Made by a program: the position numbers and the translations under genes. A stretch of 64,000 bases of DNA from NCBI GenBank assembly GCA_964019695.1, contig OZ026520.1, forward strand, positions 31,964,120 to 32,028,119. The letters run 5' to 3'. The DNA comes from Loripinus fragilis. Lineage: Eukaryota > Mollusca > Bivalvia > Lucinida > Lucinidae. Under the pieces are notes generated by a model. It saw nothing but the letters and a program-made list of their open reading frames with translations. It was not told the origin of the DNA and searched no databases. Shown here piece by piece: positions 39,536 through 50,200 of the stretch; within the stretch, counting starts at the first letter, position 1; every line of letters begins with the position of its first letter.

Positions 39536-40349
39536 TCTCGAAATAACAGTACATAATCCGAGTATTGGCCATATTCGTATTCTCTTACAGGGTAAATGAC
39601 ATTTCACTTTTGGTCAAAACAGAAGATTCTTTGGTGTAAGATATATTTAATAAATCCATCACTGTCGTCTCCACCTGCTACGCTGTCGACAATAACCTGT
39701 AACAAAATATTTGCAGTCGTTACACATCTGTAACATGGAAAAATGACTGCAGTACATTCGTTTTGGTTTTAAAAACGCGTTTGTCTAAAGTTAGCAGATT
39801 TATAAGAAAGTTCTTTCTTGGTTTATGTGATGGACAATGTAATGTTTAATCACATCAAGTCATAAAATGTTCAAAAAAAACGAAAGTGAAAGTACTAAAT
39901 AAGGATATGAGGACATGTGTAGTAGTAAAATACTGTTTCATGAATAATAATGTATCATATACGCGTTAACTGGATACAGTTGCCACGCTCTACATGATTG
40001 ATTAAGTTTAGATAAGTGTCCCGGACAATTATACAAAGACAAAATAAGATGCTTGCGGTTCATTGTGTCTTAAGTCTCCCGAAAACGATACATATTCAAT
40101 AGTACAAACCTATATTTAGAAATATTTCGTCTGGAACCCGTAACGTACTGTCGTCCATAACCACCTTGCGTTGTAACAGACATCCCTAAGCGTGATTATG
40201 CACCCCTGTATGTGTTATGGCCTAATTATTGACATGGCAACATCACCCCTACAACATTACAACACATAAATGTAATTAGAAACGTTGGCTACTTTGTTGA
40301 CACAAAGTTAACATTTTCGCTGTAATATAAAAAAAATGTAAAATTTGAA

Positions 40350-40412
40350 ATGTTAGTTTTTTTTGTTTTTTTTTTTTGTTGCTTTTTTTGTTTGTTTGTT
40401 TGTTTGTTTTGT
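40350..40412. repeat. T-rich tract with (GTTT)n
   Basis: Runs of T are followed by five GTTT units. Confidence 0.8.
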
Positions 40413-42018
40413 TTAAGATTTTACGTTCACCTTTATTCATATTGAAATTTCGAGTTTTCGATATATAAACTTATTTGGAATAAATTTGGGGAACGCTGAA
40501 TACATAGAATAGGACCCAATCATGATCTATGTTATCTATGATAACACGTGTTTTGGGTGCTTAAAGCTTGTGTCTGATAGGGGAGGCGGGAGTGTGTAAA
40601 TATGTTTATGTATACTTCACTGTAATTAGAATTATTTATGGTTCAAAATAAAATCTATATTCCTGAGGACTTCAAATTAATGTGATTTGACAGTACTGTA
40701 TGGTGAAAGTGATAACCCTTAAAGCGCCAAGAAAAAATGCATCTGAAAATCTAGTCTGCTGAAGTCATCTGCTGCAAATAATTGCCCAGTATTACTGACA
40801 AATATAGTATAGAAGCACACGGCGTTGACCCAGAACAGACTGCTCCTGATCTGGTCCACACTGTTTGCCATAGAGGCTTCTAAAACATTTCAGCAGACGA
40901 GAAAAGCAGACGACTGTTGTTGCGATTAAGGGATAATATCTTATTTTCTGCACTCATGTATTCAACCCCTTCATTTTCGGATTTGTATGACTACAACCAC
41001 GCCAAATCTCAGTACAAATCCATATTTTATGGAAACCTTTCATTTTGGGATGTATATTAATGACATATTGTTGGAAAATAGTTTTATGACGACATAGATA
41101 CTTACATATTCCCAGATAAATATTTTGATTATGTGCATTACTGTATCAAAGCATTTTTTAAAAATGGCTCTAAACGAAATAAAGGTGGAAACTTCCAAGT
41201 GTTTTATAAATGCTTATTTTATTGAATGTAATTCTTATTTGTTAAAACATATAAGTTATCAGATGCCTCGGACATACTATTTATTTATAAAAAAACGTAT
41301 GAGCTTGAACAGGGAATGCCACATTCACAGGCTGATAACCAATTCTCTGATGAATAATCTTTTGTTGGAGCAACAGTTTGTGGAAGACTTAGTCTATACA
41401 TTAATACTGTAAAACTCGAATAGCATGTTACAGGCGTATTCTTTGCAAGTGGTTTGGGCTTATGGGTTAATTATCGAAGAATATTAGCAGAATGTCGTAG
41501 AATATTAGAGAAAATAACGTCCTCGCTTTAACATTTAACATTAATTTGAAATCTTGAGATTAATTGAATGTTGCTATATTATTTGAAGTGTTTGTTTTTT
41601 CTTAAACTACTACGGGTCTCGACGTTATAAAACTTGAGTTCATTCTTAGACTAAAAATAAAATGCAATGATTGGCTGCTTGCGGACACTAAGATTGCAGG
41701 CTGAAATTCATTAATTCCCAGCAACTAACTGCCTGTGTGTTTAGATCAACGACTTTTTTGTTTTGTCTCTGGAAAGTGTAATACCTAATCTTGCAACTTG
41801 TTGCGTTCGTGTGTTGGCACTTCGTGGTCATACTCACATTTTATTATATTCTGGCTAGTGCTTGTAACTAAGCTTGATGCTTATGGCCTTACTGTTGTCC
41901 CTTATCCTGAGGAGAGTTTTTTTCTAAGAGGCTTTTTAATACTTTTTAATGAGATTATTGGGTATAAAAATGAATTTAATTGATACTCGTTATAACAGCT
42001 ACAATATGTAAGCAAAAT
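40413..42018. other. No gene seen
   Basis: AT-rich sequence with a family 7 core fragment near 40840-40880 (CAGAACAGACTGCTCCTGAT). ORFs of 95 and 61 codons at 41125 and 41798 show no family features, cysteine pattern or splice context, and I do not support them. Confidence 0.5.
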
Positions 42019-42258
42019 TGAGCCATGATATGAGATTTCCAACAATGTGGTATGTGCGACCAGCAAAGGCTCAGATCAGCCTGCGCATACGCGCAGTCTG
42101 ATCAGAGCCCTTGCTAGTCGCTTAAATATTCTATAAGTATAAAGCTACTGACGGAACATTATTTGGAGTTTCTAAGCTTAAAATGAGGCTACACAGGCTC
42201 GTCTGAGTCTACACTTGTCAAAATGCCACATTGTTGGAAATCACGTGTCACGGCTCAA
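42019..42258. repeat. Family 1 palindromic MITE
   Basis: TGAGCCATGATATGAGATTT at the left, GATCAGCCTGCGCATACGCG, AAATGAGGCTACACAGGCTC, CACGTGTCACGGCTCA at the right. Confidence 0.65.
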
Positions 42259-42424
42259 TTGGTTTTGTAATACTTTATTACTCAAGGATTGATATTCCAG
42301 ACACCTTGATATCTTGGACGACATATAAGATTAAATGTTTTACATTGCAATATGATGATGAATAAAAACTGGAATTGTACCTTTTATTGATAATCCAATG
42401 TTTTACATCAAATATCACTATGTA

Positions 42425-42768
42425 TATAGAGGATCTAACACAAGTGCTCATGTTTTATTGAATTTATTAAATGAGTTGGGAAAAAGAGATAAAATGCAAG
42501 GCTTGCCGAGCATTGCATCTTATTTTCGCACCGAGTTTAATAAATTCAATAATGCAAGAGCACGAATGTTAGATTCTATTTATCATATGACATTAAGATT
42601 ACTTTGAAATCTCATTTCTGCCATAAAAACGTTATAATTTTGTCATTATGTACGCAACGTTGTTATGGACGTCCTAACGTTCCCTAAAAATCTGTAAACC
42701 ACTAGTGGTTTATCGATTTTACTGCATGGCGTTATTTCACTCCAGGACGCGATGTCATATGATAAAAA
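42425..42768 (+). repeat. Family 5 fold-back
   Basis: ATAGAGGATCTAACACAAGT, AAAATGCAAGGCTTGCCGAG centre, CCACTAGTGGTTTATCG in the right part. Confidence 0.65.
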
Positions 42769-43164
42769 GTTCAAAAGTATGCTGGTGCAATAAGAAATTT
42801 ATTGTATGGTTTCCACCTCTCTAGAGGAGACAACCCCCTTGCTAAAGATCGTTGATTATCTTCTCATAAATATGCACAATCCGTAGAATAACATACAAGT
42901 ATTGCATGCATTCGACTATCTGTATTTAAATGAAGTAAAAGACATTTCAAAACAATTTATACATATTCAACTTATTCAGAGTTAATAATACATCACTTAT
43001 TTAAAACCTGTTATAGTACAATATGTTTTATTTATTTTGTCAGACAGCAGATTCCAAATCCAGACTGAACCAAAATATCCAATTTATTAACAAACTGCAT
43101 AGTTCCAGCTAAGCACACATTTGTATATCTAATATATTCCATTCTTACAAACAAATCATTATCA

Positions 43165-43470
43165 CTCGGGGTAGGCGGCAATCGAGAACGTTAATACTAT
43201 CGACGAACGTTGATAAAAATCGATAAAAACAGAGTTTCCGATTGCCATCCGTCCCTCAACTGACGACGAATGGCAATCAAAAACACTGTTGCTAGCAATT
43301 TTTGATCGGCAGTCGTTGATTTGTAAAGAGCGTCTTCGATTGTTGCCTGTCCGATGTGATTATTGAGCCAGCACAAGTGCTTTTGTTACATATTGCATAT
43401 GCGATCAGCAAGGACTCGGGCGAGCCTGTGCATTTGCACTTTCTCAACAGAGCCTTTACTGATTGCATGC
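43165..43470. repeat. Imperfect fold-back plus family 1 fragment
   Basis: CCGATTGCCATCCGTC pairs with GACGAATGGCAATC around CCTCAACT. From 43363 a degenerate family 1 half follows (GAGCCAGCACAAGTG, CAGCAAGGACTCGGGCGAGC). Confidence 0.45.
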
Positions 43471-43539
43471 GCAGGGAAAGAACTAGAAAAATGCTGAGGC
43501 CAAGAACAAGGTCTCTAGCTTCAATGCAAATTTAAACAT

Positions 43540-43900
43540 TAACTCGTTTCAGCCTAGCGTCCTTTTTATGGAATATAGGTAAACAGTGCATATCCAGATC
43601 AGACACGGCACTATGCGGTGCCTGACCATGAACTTCACTGTTTGCTCACAGAATGTTCTATTAAAATTTGAAAAAGAAAAATACCATCCAAAGTAAGAAA
43701 GAGGGCAAAGATCAGGAATCAATACAAGCAAGCACCACACCTGACGCAGGATACGTGCGGGAAAGTGACAACTTCACAATTAGACATCACAAACGAGAGC
43801 CAAGAGGTCGGCCCTTTCCCAGTAGCACCCATAAAATTGGTAATGGGTGAATCCTACTGATAAGAGTATGTAAGTCCATTCGGCTTTAATGGATTAACTG
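43540..43900. repeat. Family 7 repeat split by an inserted retroelement tail
   Basis: The left half is 43540-43692 (CAGCCTAGCGTCCTTTTTAT to AAAAATACCATCCAAAG). The right half resumes near 43835 (GGTAATGGGTGAATCC to GGCTTTAATGGATTAA). The insert is the feature at 43690-43840. Confidence 0.6.
43690..43840 (-). mobile_element. Retroelement 3' tail, inverted, nested
   Basis: The complement reads GGGAAAGGGCCGACCTCTTG, GCTCTCGTTTGTGATGTCT and GTGGTGCTTGCTTGTATTGA, matching 12085-12200. Confidence 0.65.
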
Positions 43901-43915
43901 TATGCATATGCACTA

Positions 43916-44228
43916 AATAGAGGATCTTACATGAGTGCTCATGTTCTAATGAATTTATTAAGCTAGTTCGGAAAAGTGATAAAATGCGAGGCTTGTCATG
44001 CGTTTTATTATTTTTTCGCAACGAGTGTAATAAATTCTGAAACCAATAGCACGAATGTTAGATTCTATTTATCATATGACTTAAAGATTACTTTGAAATC
44101 TGATTTCTTTAGTAAAAGCGTAATGTACTCAACGTTGTTATGAACATAACGTCATAACGTTTCCCAAAAATCTGAAAAAAACTAGTGGTTTATCAATTTT
44201 AATGCATGACGTTATTTCACTCCTGACG
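43916..44228 (+). repeat. Family 5 fold-back
   Basis: ATAGAGGATCTTACATGAGT, AAAATGCGAGGCTTGTCATG, then ACTAGTGGTTTATCAATTTT. Confidence 0.6.
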
Positions 44229-44282
44229 CCCTGGCTCTAATGGTGTGTGTACTCTAAAGAATCCTCGCACTAATATAATACA

Positions 44283-44430
44283 ACTATTGACTTCAAAATC
44301 TTCAATGAGATAGACATGAGGATTTATCTACCCGAAAAAGTGATATCCATCGAAGCCACAAGGCTGAGGTGAATGTCACTTTTAAGGGTAGATAAATCCT
44401 AATGTCTACCGAAATTGAAGTCAATACATG
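44283..44430. repeat. Fold-back, ~65-bp arms
   Basis: ATTGACTTCAAAATC and GAGGATTTATCTACCC pair with GGGTAGATAAATCCT and GAAATTGAAGTCAAT. The centre holds CACAAGGCTGAGG. Confidence 0.7.
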
Positions 44431-45147
44431 ACTGTTCTAACTATGAATGTATGTTTTCTACCTTCACTTTTGTTGTTAAAGTTGTGTTCAGCCTAAGGAC
44501 TTTCTCACTAGATTTCGCAACGGTTATTAAACCATTTTATTGTTAAGTAACGACTTAATTTTATTGTTGATTTTGTATTTTGAAATGTATATAAATTCTC
44601 TGAATGTGGTATGTAAAATTTAATCATAAAACACTTCTTATTTACATTTTATTTATTCAAACAAAGACAAATGAACAAACAAAACAAAACAAAACTGTTG
44701 TTTAAGTTCATTTAAGTCTTTGGTTTTTCTGTTGGGAAAAGAAATGGCAAATCATGTCAATTTCATGCAGCACATGCTATTTTCATTCTAATCATGCTTG
44801 TTTAGCTCTCTAGATGTTAATATTGCATAAGTGTCAAAATATTAACTGCTGGAAACTAGTTTGGACTGGTTTCATCTTATATCACCTTCTAGGCCAGTTT
44901 AGACCAGTTTTCAGGTAGACATAGAGATTTATGAAGACAAATTGGGCAAATCAGGAGACAGGATTCTCTCCAGTCATAACAAAAGTTATTAATGCCCAAA
45001 ATAACTTAGACTGGTTCTTTTAAAACTCATAACAAAAGTTTTTCTTTTGAAATATGATAAATAATTGCCTTGTTGATTCTGCTTAAAGACGTGAGGTTTC
45101 CTACAATAGTTTTACGACTATAGCCTACTTCGAATCGAACTTTAGGT

Positions 45148-45254
45148 GATAGATAAAGGATACTTTTCCGAGGCTTTCTTGTTTAAACCGCGAGGTGGGC
45201 GTAGCCCACGGAGCGGTTTAAACAGAAAGCCGAGGAAGAATCCTTTATCTAGCT
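45148..45254. repeat. Fold-back, ~45-bp arms
   Basis: GATAGATAAAGGA, CCGAGGCTTTCTTGTTTAAA and CCGC pair with GCGGTTTAAAC, AGAAAGCC and TCCTTTATCTAGC. The loop GTGGGCGTAGCCCAC is itself a palindrome. Confidence 0.72.
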
Positions 45255-45887
45255 TGTAGTATGGCGCAGGCGCAAACAAACACGTGTCACTGACACCTGG
45301 CGAAATTTACATTCGCTCCTCCCAGCATCCGGCCTAAGCTGTCAACTATATTGCATTTACCTACGGGATAAACTGTCGCTTTTTAGGAAGTTACCGCCTA
45401 CATCGCTGTGTAACTAAAATTGGAAGTTAGAGTACGCTTTTAAGCTCCTCCTTCGTCGTTATTCTAGGCTGTCTGATTTAAACATCAGCAAAGATCAAAG
45501 AAAATAGCATCAGCCATACTACAATTCTTATTATATTAGCTATAGTTTGATTCGGACAACGATAGTCGCTACTATAGTGACGTCACGAATCTTAAGAGCA
45601 CCGTTACAAAATAAGTCCTTGTTGTGCTTTATTTGATGTCCGTCTTATTCGCAATTGTGAATTAGAGTAGGCTGTGCAGTATTTACACATCCTTTTCGTC
45701 TATGATGAAGAATTGAAAGGGGGCATACAGGGCTATTCACTTTGCTTACTTGCCAACCAACTAAAGTTGCAATGTGGCCGTTCAGGTGTAAACATGTGTG
45801 CGCATCTGTTACGTAAGAACTTTAGAAGGAATTAGAGTTCAATTCGAAGTGGGCCTATGTTAATCAGCCATGTGTTTATAGAAACTT

Positions 45888-46135
45888 AAGTAGTTTACAG
45901 TAGGTGAGAAGTTTATCAGGCAAGGCTTCAAGAACGCCTATTGAATCGCGAAGGCGCTGCCTCAAACCTAGTATTCAATTTATCAGTTTACTCATTTCAC
46001 TCTTCAACCTGGCGATTATGACCTATAACTATCGATTTTCGCATCGATTCAAGGTCATTAACTTGATAAACATACTGCAGTAAGATGGACAACGTTTATC
46101 AAGTCAAGAAGCAACAATGCATTTATTATGAGAGG
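45888..46135. repeat. Degenerate family 4 copy
   Basis: GTAGGTGAGAAGTTTATCAG, GAATCGCGAAGGCGCTGCC, CCTAGTATTCAATTTATCAG, CTGGCGATTATGACC. It abuts an inverted family 5 copy. Confidence 0.5.
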
Positions 46136-46142
46136 TATACAT

Positions 46143-46437
46143 TAAAATCGATAAACCACTAGTGGTTTACATATTTTGGTAACCCTTTGTAATGACGCCC
46201 ATAACAACGTCGTGTATATATGACAAAATCTGACTTTTTCACGCCAAAAGCGCGATTTCAAATTAATTTTAGTATATATGATAAATAGAATCTTATATCC
46301 GTGCTCCTGTGGTATTGAATTTGTTAGACTCGTTGAGAAAGAGTAATAAAATATACTTAGCAAGGTTCGCATTTTATCTCTTTTCTTCAACTCATTTGAT
46401 AAGAAATTCAATAATACGCGACCCCTCATGTATATTC
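46143..46437 (-). repeat. Family 5 fold-back
   Basis: AAAATCGATAAACCACTAGT, then CGATTTCAAATTAATTTTAG, arms with CATTTTATCTCTTTTC, end CGACCCCTCATGTATATTC. Confidence 0.6.
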
Positions 46438-46682
46438 CTATTTTAAGTATACACGTTGCAATATGTATTAAGTCAATCTTTCAGCATGCATGTGCAGCTA
46501 CATAGTGAGGTTATATGTCAATTTTTGGTGTTATCTTTTATCTACATTCAGGCTCTGCGTGTGCGAGCAGCGAAGGCTCTAGCTAAATTGTGCAAATGCA
46601 CATGCTTGTCTGAGCCTTAGCTGTTTGCCTGTGCGTCAATAACAAAATCTCGTTATCTAGATCAAGTAACTTTAAAAACATG

Positions 46683-46975
46683 AGCGGATCCAGAGGTGAG
46701 ACAGGGGGTCCGGACCCCCCCCCCCCTGAAAAATCACAAAAATATATGATTCCTTAGTAATTCTGGTCCAGATCCCCTGAAAAATCACAAAGGTACCGAG
46801 CCAGCATTCAATGTTGGGGCATCATAGGTCCGTCAGCGAATCGCCATTTAAATGGCGTTTCGCTGGCGGGCCGATGATGGCCCTCTTTTAGTGCTTTTTG
46901 AATCCTCTCCGCCCTGATCAAAAAATTTATCAGAGTTGGACCCCCTATGGTAACATTTTCTAGATCCGCGCATGA
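46683..46975. repeat. Family 6 element; supplies the gene B stop codon
   Basis: It begins GAGCGGATCCAGAGGTG and ends TTCTAGATCCGCGCATG. A palindrome near 46845 joins GCGAATCGCCATTTAAATGG to its complement. It has a C13 run. Gene B codons end inside its right terminus. Confidence 0.55.
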
Positions 46976-47233
46976 AAAACAATAGCATATAAACACAGTA
47001 ATAGCGTTAACGATGACACTAAAACTGTTCCCGCCCTACTGATGCCATATGAGTCCTGATCAGAGTTCCATGTCCGGGTAGTGTCTGAGCCTATTGGCTC
47101 GTATTTCGGGTCTGTTTTATCACAAAAGGGAGGCATTAAGCCAGTAAGCAGTGTATACACAAATTTAGCAGCTTTGCTGCCACAATGAAGTTCAGTTATG
47201 TCTGTTTGGCACTTTGTGGCAACAGCATGAAAT
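46960..47233 (-). CDS. Gene B terminal exon d with hydrophobic tail
   Basis: The acceptor is ATGTTTTTTTCTTCAG. It enters in phase 2 and runs 90 residues to TAG at 46962-46960. Cysteines are at 8, 17 and 37 (KCQTDITELHC, then PPFCD). A hydrophilic stretch with NSDQDSYGIS could hold a GPI attachment site. The hydrophobic tail follows. The last codons and the stop overlap the end of a family 6 repeat (…GATCCGCGCATG on the + strand). Confidence 0.78.
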
Positions 47234-50200
47234 CTGAAGAAAAAAACATAAATTAAATAGGTTTAGATAAGCAAAAATTTTCAGTGTAAAATTTTAAATA
47301 TTTTCTTACCCATAATTTTTAGCATATGTTTTGGCTGCTCAAAAGAACCGTCTCATTGAGACGGTTCTTTCGAGTACCCACCACATATGTTTTTGTTGAG
47401 AAATAAGAAAACTATTTTTCTGTTACGCACTCTTAACAATAGTCCTGAATTAGATATTTAACATAAAGTATACCCTTTTCAGCATATATTTGAATTTCCC
47501 ATTTTCAACATAGAATGAGTAAAATTAACTTTGAATATTGTACTTACAAGTACAATATTCAAAGTCAATTTCATTTATTTTATATTTAATATATCATAGG
47601 CGACCATTTTAGGCTCAAACAAGATTGCACATCTGAACAGGTTCTTTGTTGTTCGTTCAGCCTATGAATGTAAATTATGTGAAATTATGGTACAAAAAAA
47701 CTAGATAATCTGGAAACGGATCAGAAATAGAGAGAACCTATAATTTTTGAAGAAAAAAACGCATACACTGTTTTATTTAAACGTAGTCTATCATGCATAT
47801 GAACATTGTTTGTCATTTACTTTGTTCTAGTTTAATTGTTCTCAATGTTACACATAACATATGGTCATTAACATGTGCAACCGCACAATTGCGGAAGATT
47901 GGACTATTTGTATGGGCTATATTCTTTCATTTTTGCAAGGTAACAGGTGACGCATTTGATATCTGCTTTTTTAAAGATACTGTTCAAAAGTAATAGAATA
48001 TATTTGATAATTTAAGAGTGTTTCGAAATTCATACCACCAACGATAATCTAAGGACAAATTCACTACCCCTACCCCCGTTTCTGACGCCATAGTTTTGTA
48101 CTTTTCCCACTTTTTCATGCTAAACGTACCTGCCAATTTTACATTTTTCTCAAAAGAAGTCGATGCGTATTAACGTTATATTGTAATTTCAAATTAGATT
48201 CTTTTTGGAACTGATCTTCACATGCCAATAACCATGTCGACCATTTTAAGACATCCGGCCAGGTTAGCTTTAGTAACATTCTTTCATTGCTGAGCTACAA
48301 GTGGCCTTACTTTCCATCAACCTTTTGGATATGTTGCAGCATGCTCAACAAGTTATGCCACCTAATGGTTACATTGTGATTGTTAAGGAGATCTATCTTT
48401 CAAAAGCTCTTACTTGCGTGAAAACTTTCCTGAATAAACAAGAAATGCTTTTTTGTCAAGAAGAAGGATACTTCTGGCCACATTGTTGTATGAACAACTT
48501 ATACATCTAACATTGATCACTTAACGCCCCAACATACAGCTTTTGAGCAATCCGCAGCAAGCTAATGAGTCTTTTTAGAGTTACTTCCTGGTTTGATACC
48601 GTTAACAATTCTGTGACACGTTGGATGAACTTTAGAGAAAACCATTTGTATGAACATGACCTACAATAATTCGACTGCAATATTTAGAACGATTTTGACC
48701 CAAATGTTATGTATTTCTGGTATTATTTACAATTTTTCAATTTGACCTTTGAAATATTCATAAGCAAAAATTGAAAATTTATATTTTTCTACCAGAAATT
48801 TGTACATTTTGGGCGAAAATACTTCTAAATATTGTAGTCGAATAATTGTAGGTCATGTTCACGCAAATGGTTTTCTTTAAAGTTCATCCAGCGTGTCACA
48901 CCAGGAAGTAACTCTAAAAAGACTGATAAGCATGCTGCAGATTGCTCAATAGCTGTGTGTTGGGGCGTAAAGTGATCTATGTGAGATGTATAAGTTGTTT
49001 ATACAACAATGTGGCCAAAAGTATCCGTCTCCTTGACAAAAAAGCAATTCTTGTTTATACAGGAAAATTTCATGCAAGTAAGAGCTTTTGAAAGATATAT
49101 CCCCTTAAATGGTTCGCGTTCTTACATTATGAGGAAATTCCCTTTATTTATTGGACGACCCTCGTATATTGAAATGCTCAAAATTTCGATATTTTTATCT
49201 GTGTAACTAATGGGAACATTTGGTTGCAAATCCCAAAGAAAGATCGATGCTCTTGCAACTTGACTCCTGTTCTCGAAGGTTTATTGTTTACGCTGTGTAT
49301 CATACTTACTTGCATGAACCTAGAATTAATACGTCCATGGAAGCACCTGCATTGAGCTTTGTTAAGAAACTTTCTTGTGCATCCTGGCTACACTGGGAAA
49401 CTTCTTCATGATGGCGACTTATACAGTTAGCGTTTTCTTCATATACTGAAACAGAATCAACAGTTCACTTGCACTTATATATTGCTAAAATAAGCTTTTT
49501 TAAATCAATCAAGTTTCAGCAAATTGATTAATTGGGCTTGTTTGTTATGTTAATGGATAAAGAAACCCTCAGTCAACTGCATCTATTTAGGCCTCAGACT
49601 CAATGATGGCCCTGGCGTAAAGCTTTAATCCGTTGGTAGGTGTTTGATGCTTGTCTTTGGCTGGGCCCACCGTAGCTCAACTTGAGGTTTTCTTTAGCTC
49701 TGACTATCTGTTAATCAGTGGCCATTTTCTTTTTTTCATCATAGTGTGTTAATTTGATTCGATTGTTTCTCTGTGATTATGCATTGTATTAGTTAGGAAG
49801 CCTCCATGCGAGGTAAACATTTTTGTATTTTAACAACGACAGTATCTAGGGCGAAGATTTGGCGCCAGTAAAATGCATTTAAGCCCCCCCCCCCCCACCA
49901 CCCATAGTAGCTTAGGCTGCAGTCCATTCAAAGGCGGCGGTTCTGTTGTTGATCATCTATTGTTATATATGTACCTTTCATTGCTTGTGGGGGTTCTGTG
50001 TTGGTCTTTGTTTTGGTATGCATTACTTTATGTCCTTTCTAGTTTTGCAATCATCTTGATGAGGAAGAGAGAGCTGGTTGCTTTGCTTTTATTATCTTTC
50101 CGATGTCTTGTTACTGTATACGTTCTGTTACTCATCCTCACGGTGCCGTGGGTTAGTCTGCAGTGTGTGATTGTGGCATCTCCTGATCATACTCACTTAC

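Larger units (their letters stand above)
37496..40194. mobile_element. 2.7-kb DNA transposon-like element with ~57-bp terminal inverted repeats
   Basis: The left end CACGCTTAGGGATGTCAGTT then ACAACGCAAGGTGGTTCTGG is the complement of the right end. Both sides are flanked by ATTAT, a possible 5-bp target duplication. Subterminal GACGACA or GACGAC motifs repeat several times at each end. I see no transposase frame. A family 9 tail is inserted at about 38270-38580. The superfamily is unknown; CAC…GTG ends with a 5-bp duplication could suggest Transib or a CACTA-like group, but this is weak. Confidence 0.72.

Noticed and set aside
46960..47160. A separate 66-codon gene with a GTG start
   Set aside because: The frame continues upstream to an acceptor at 47234 and splices in phase to exon c.
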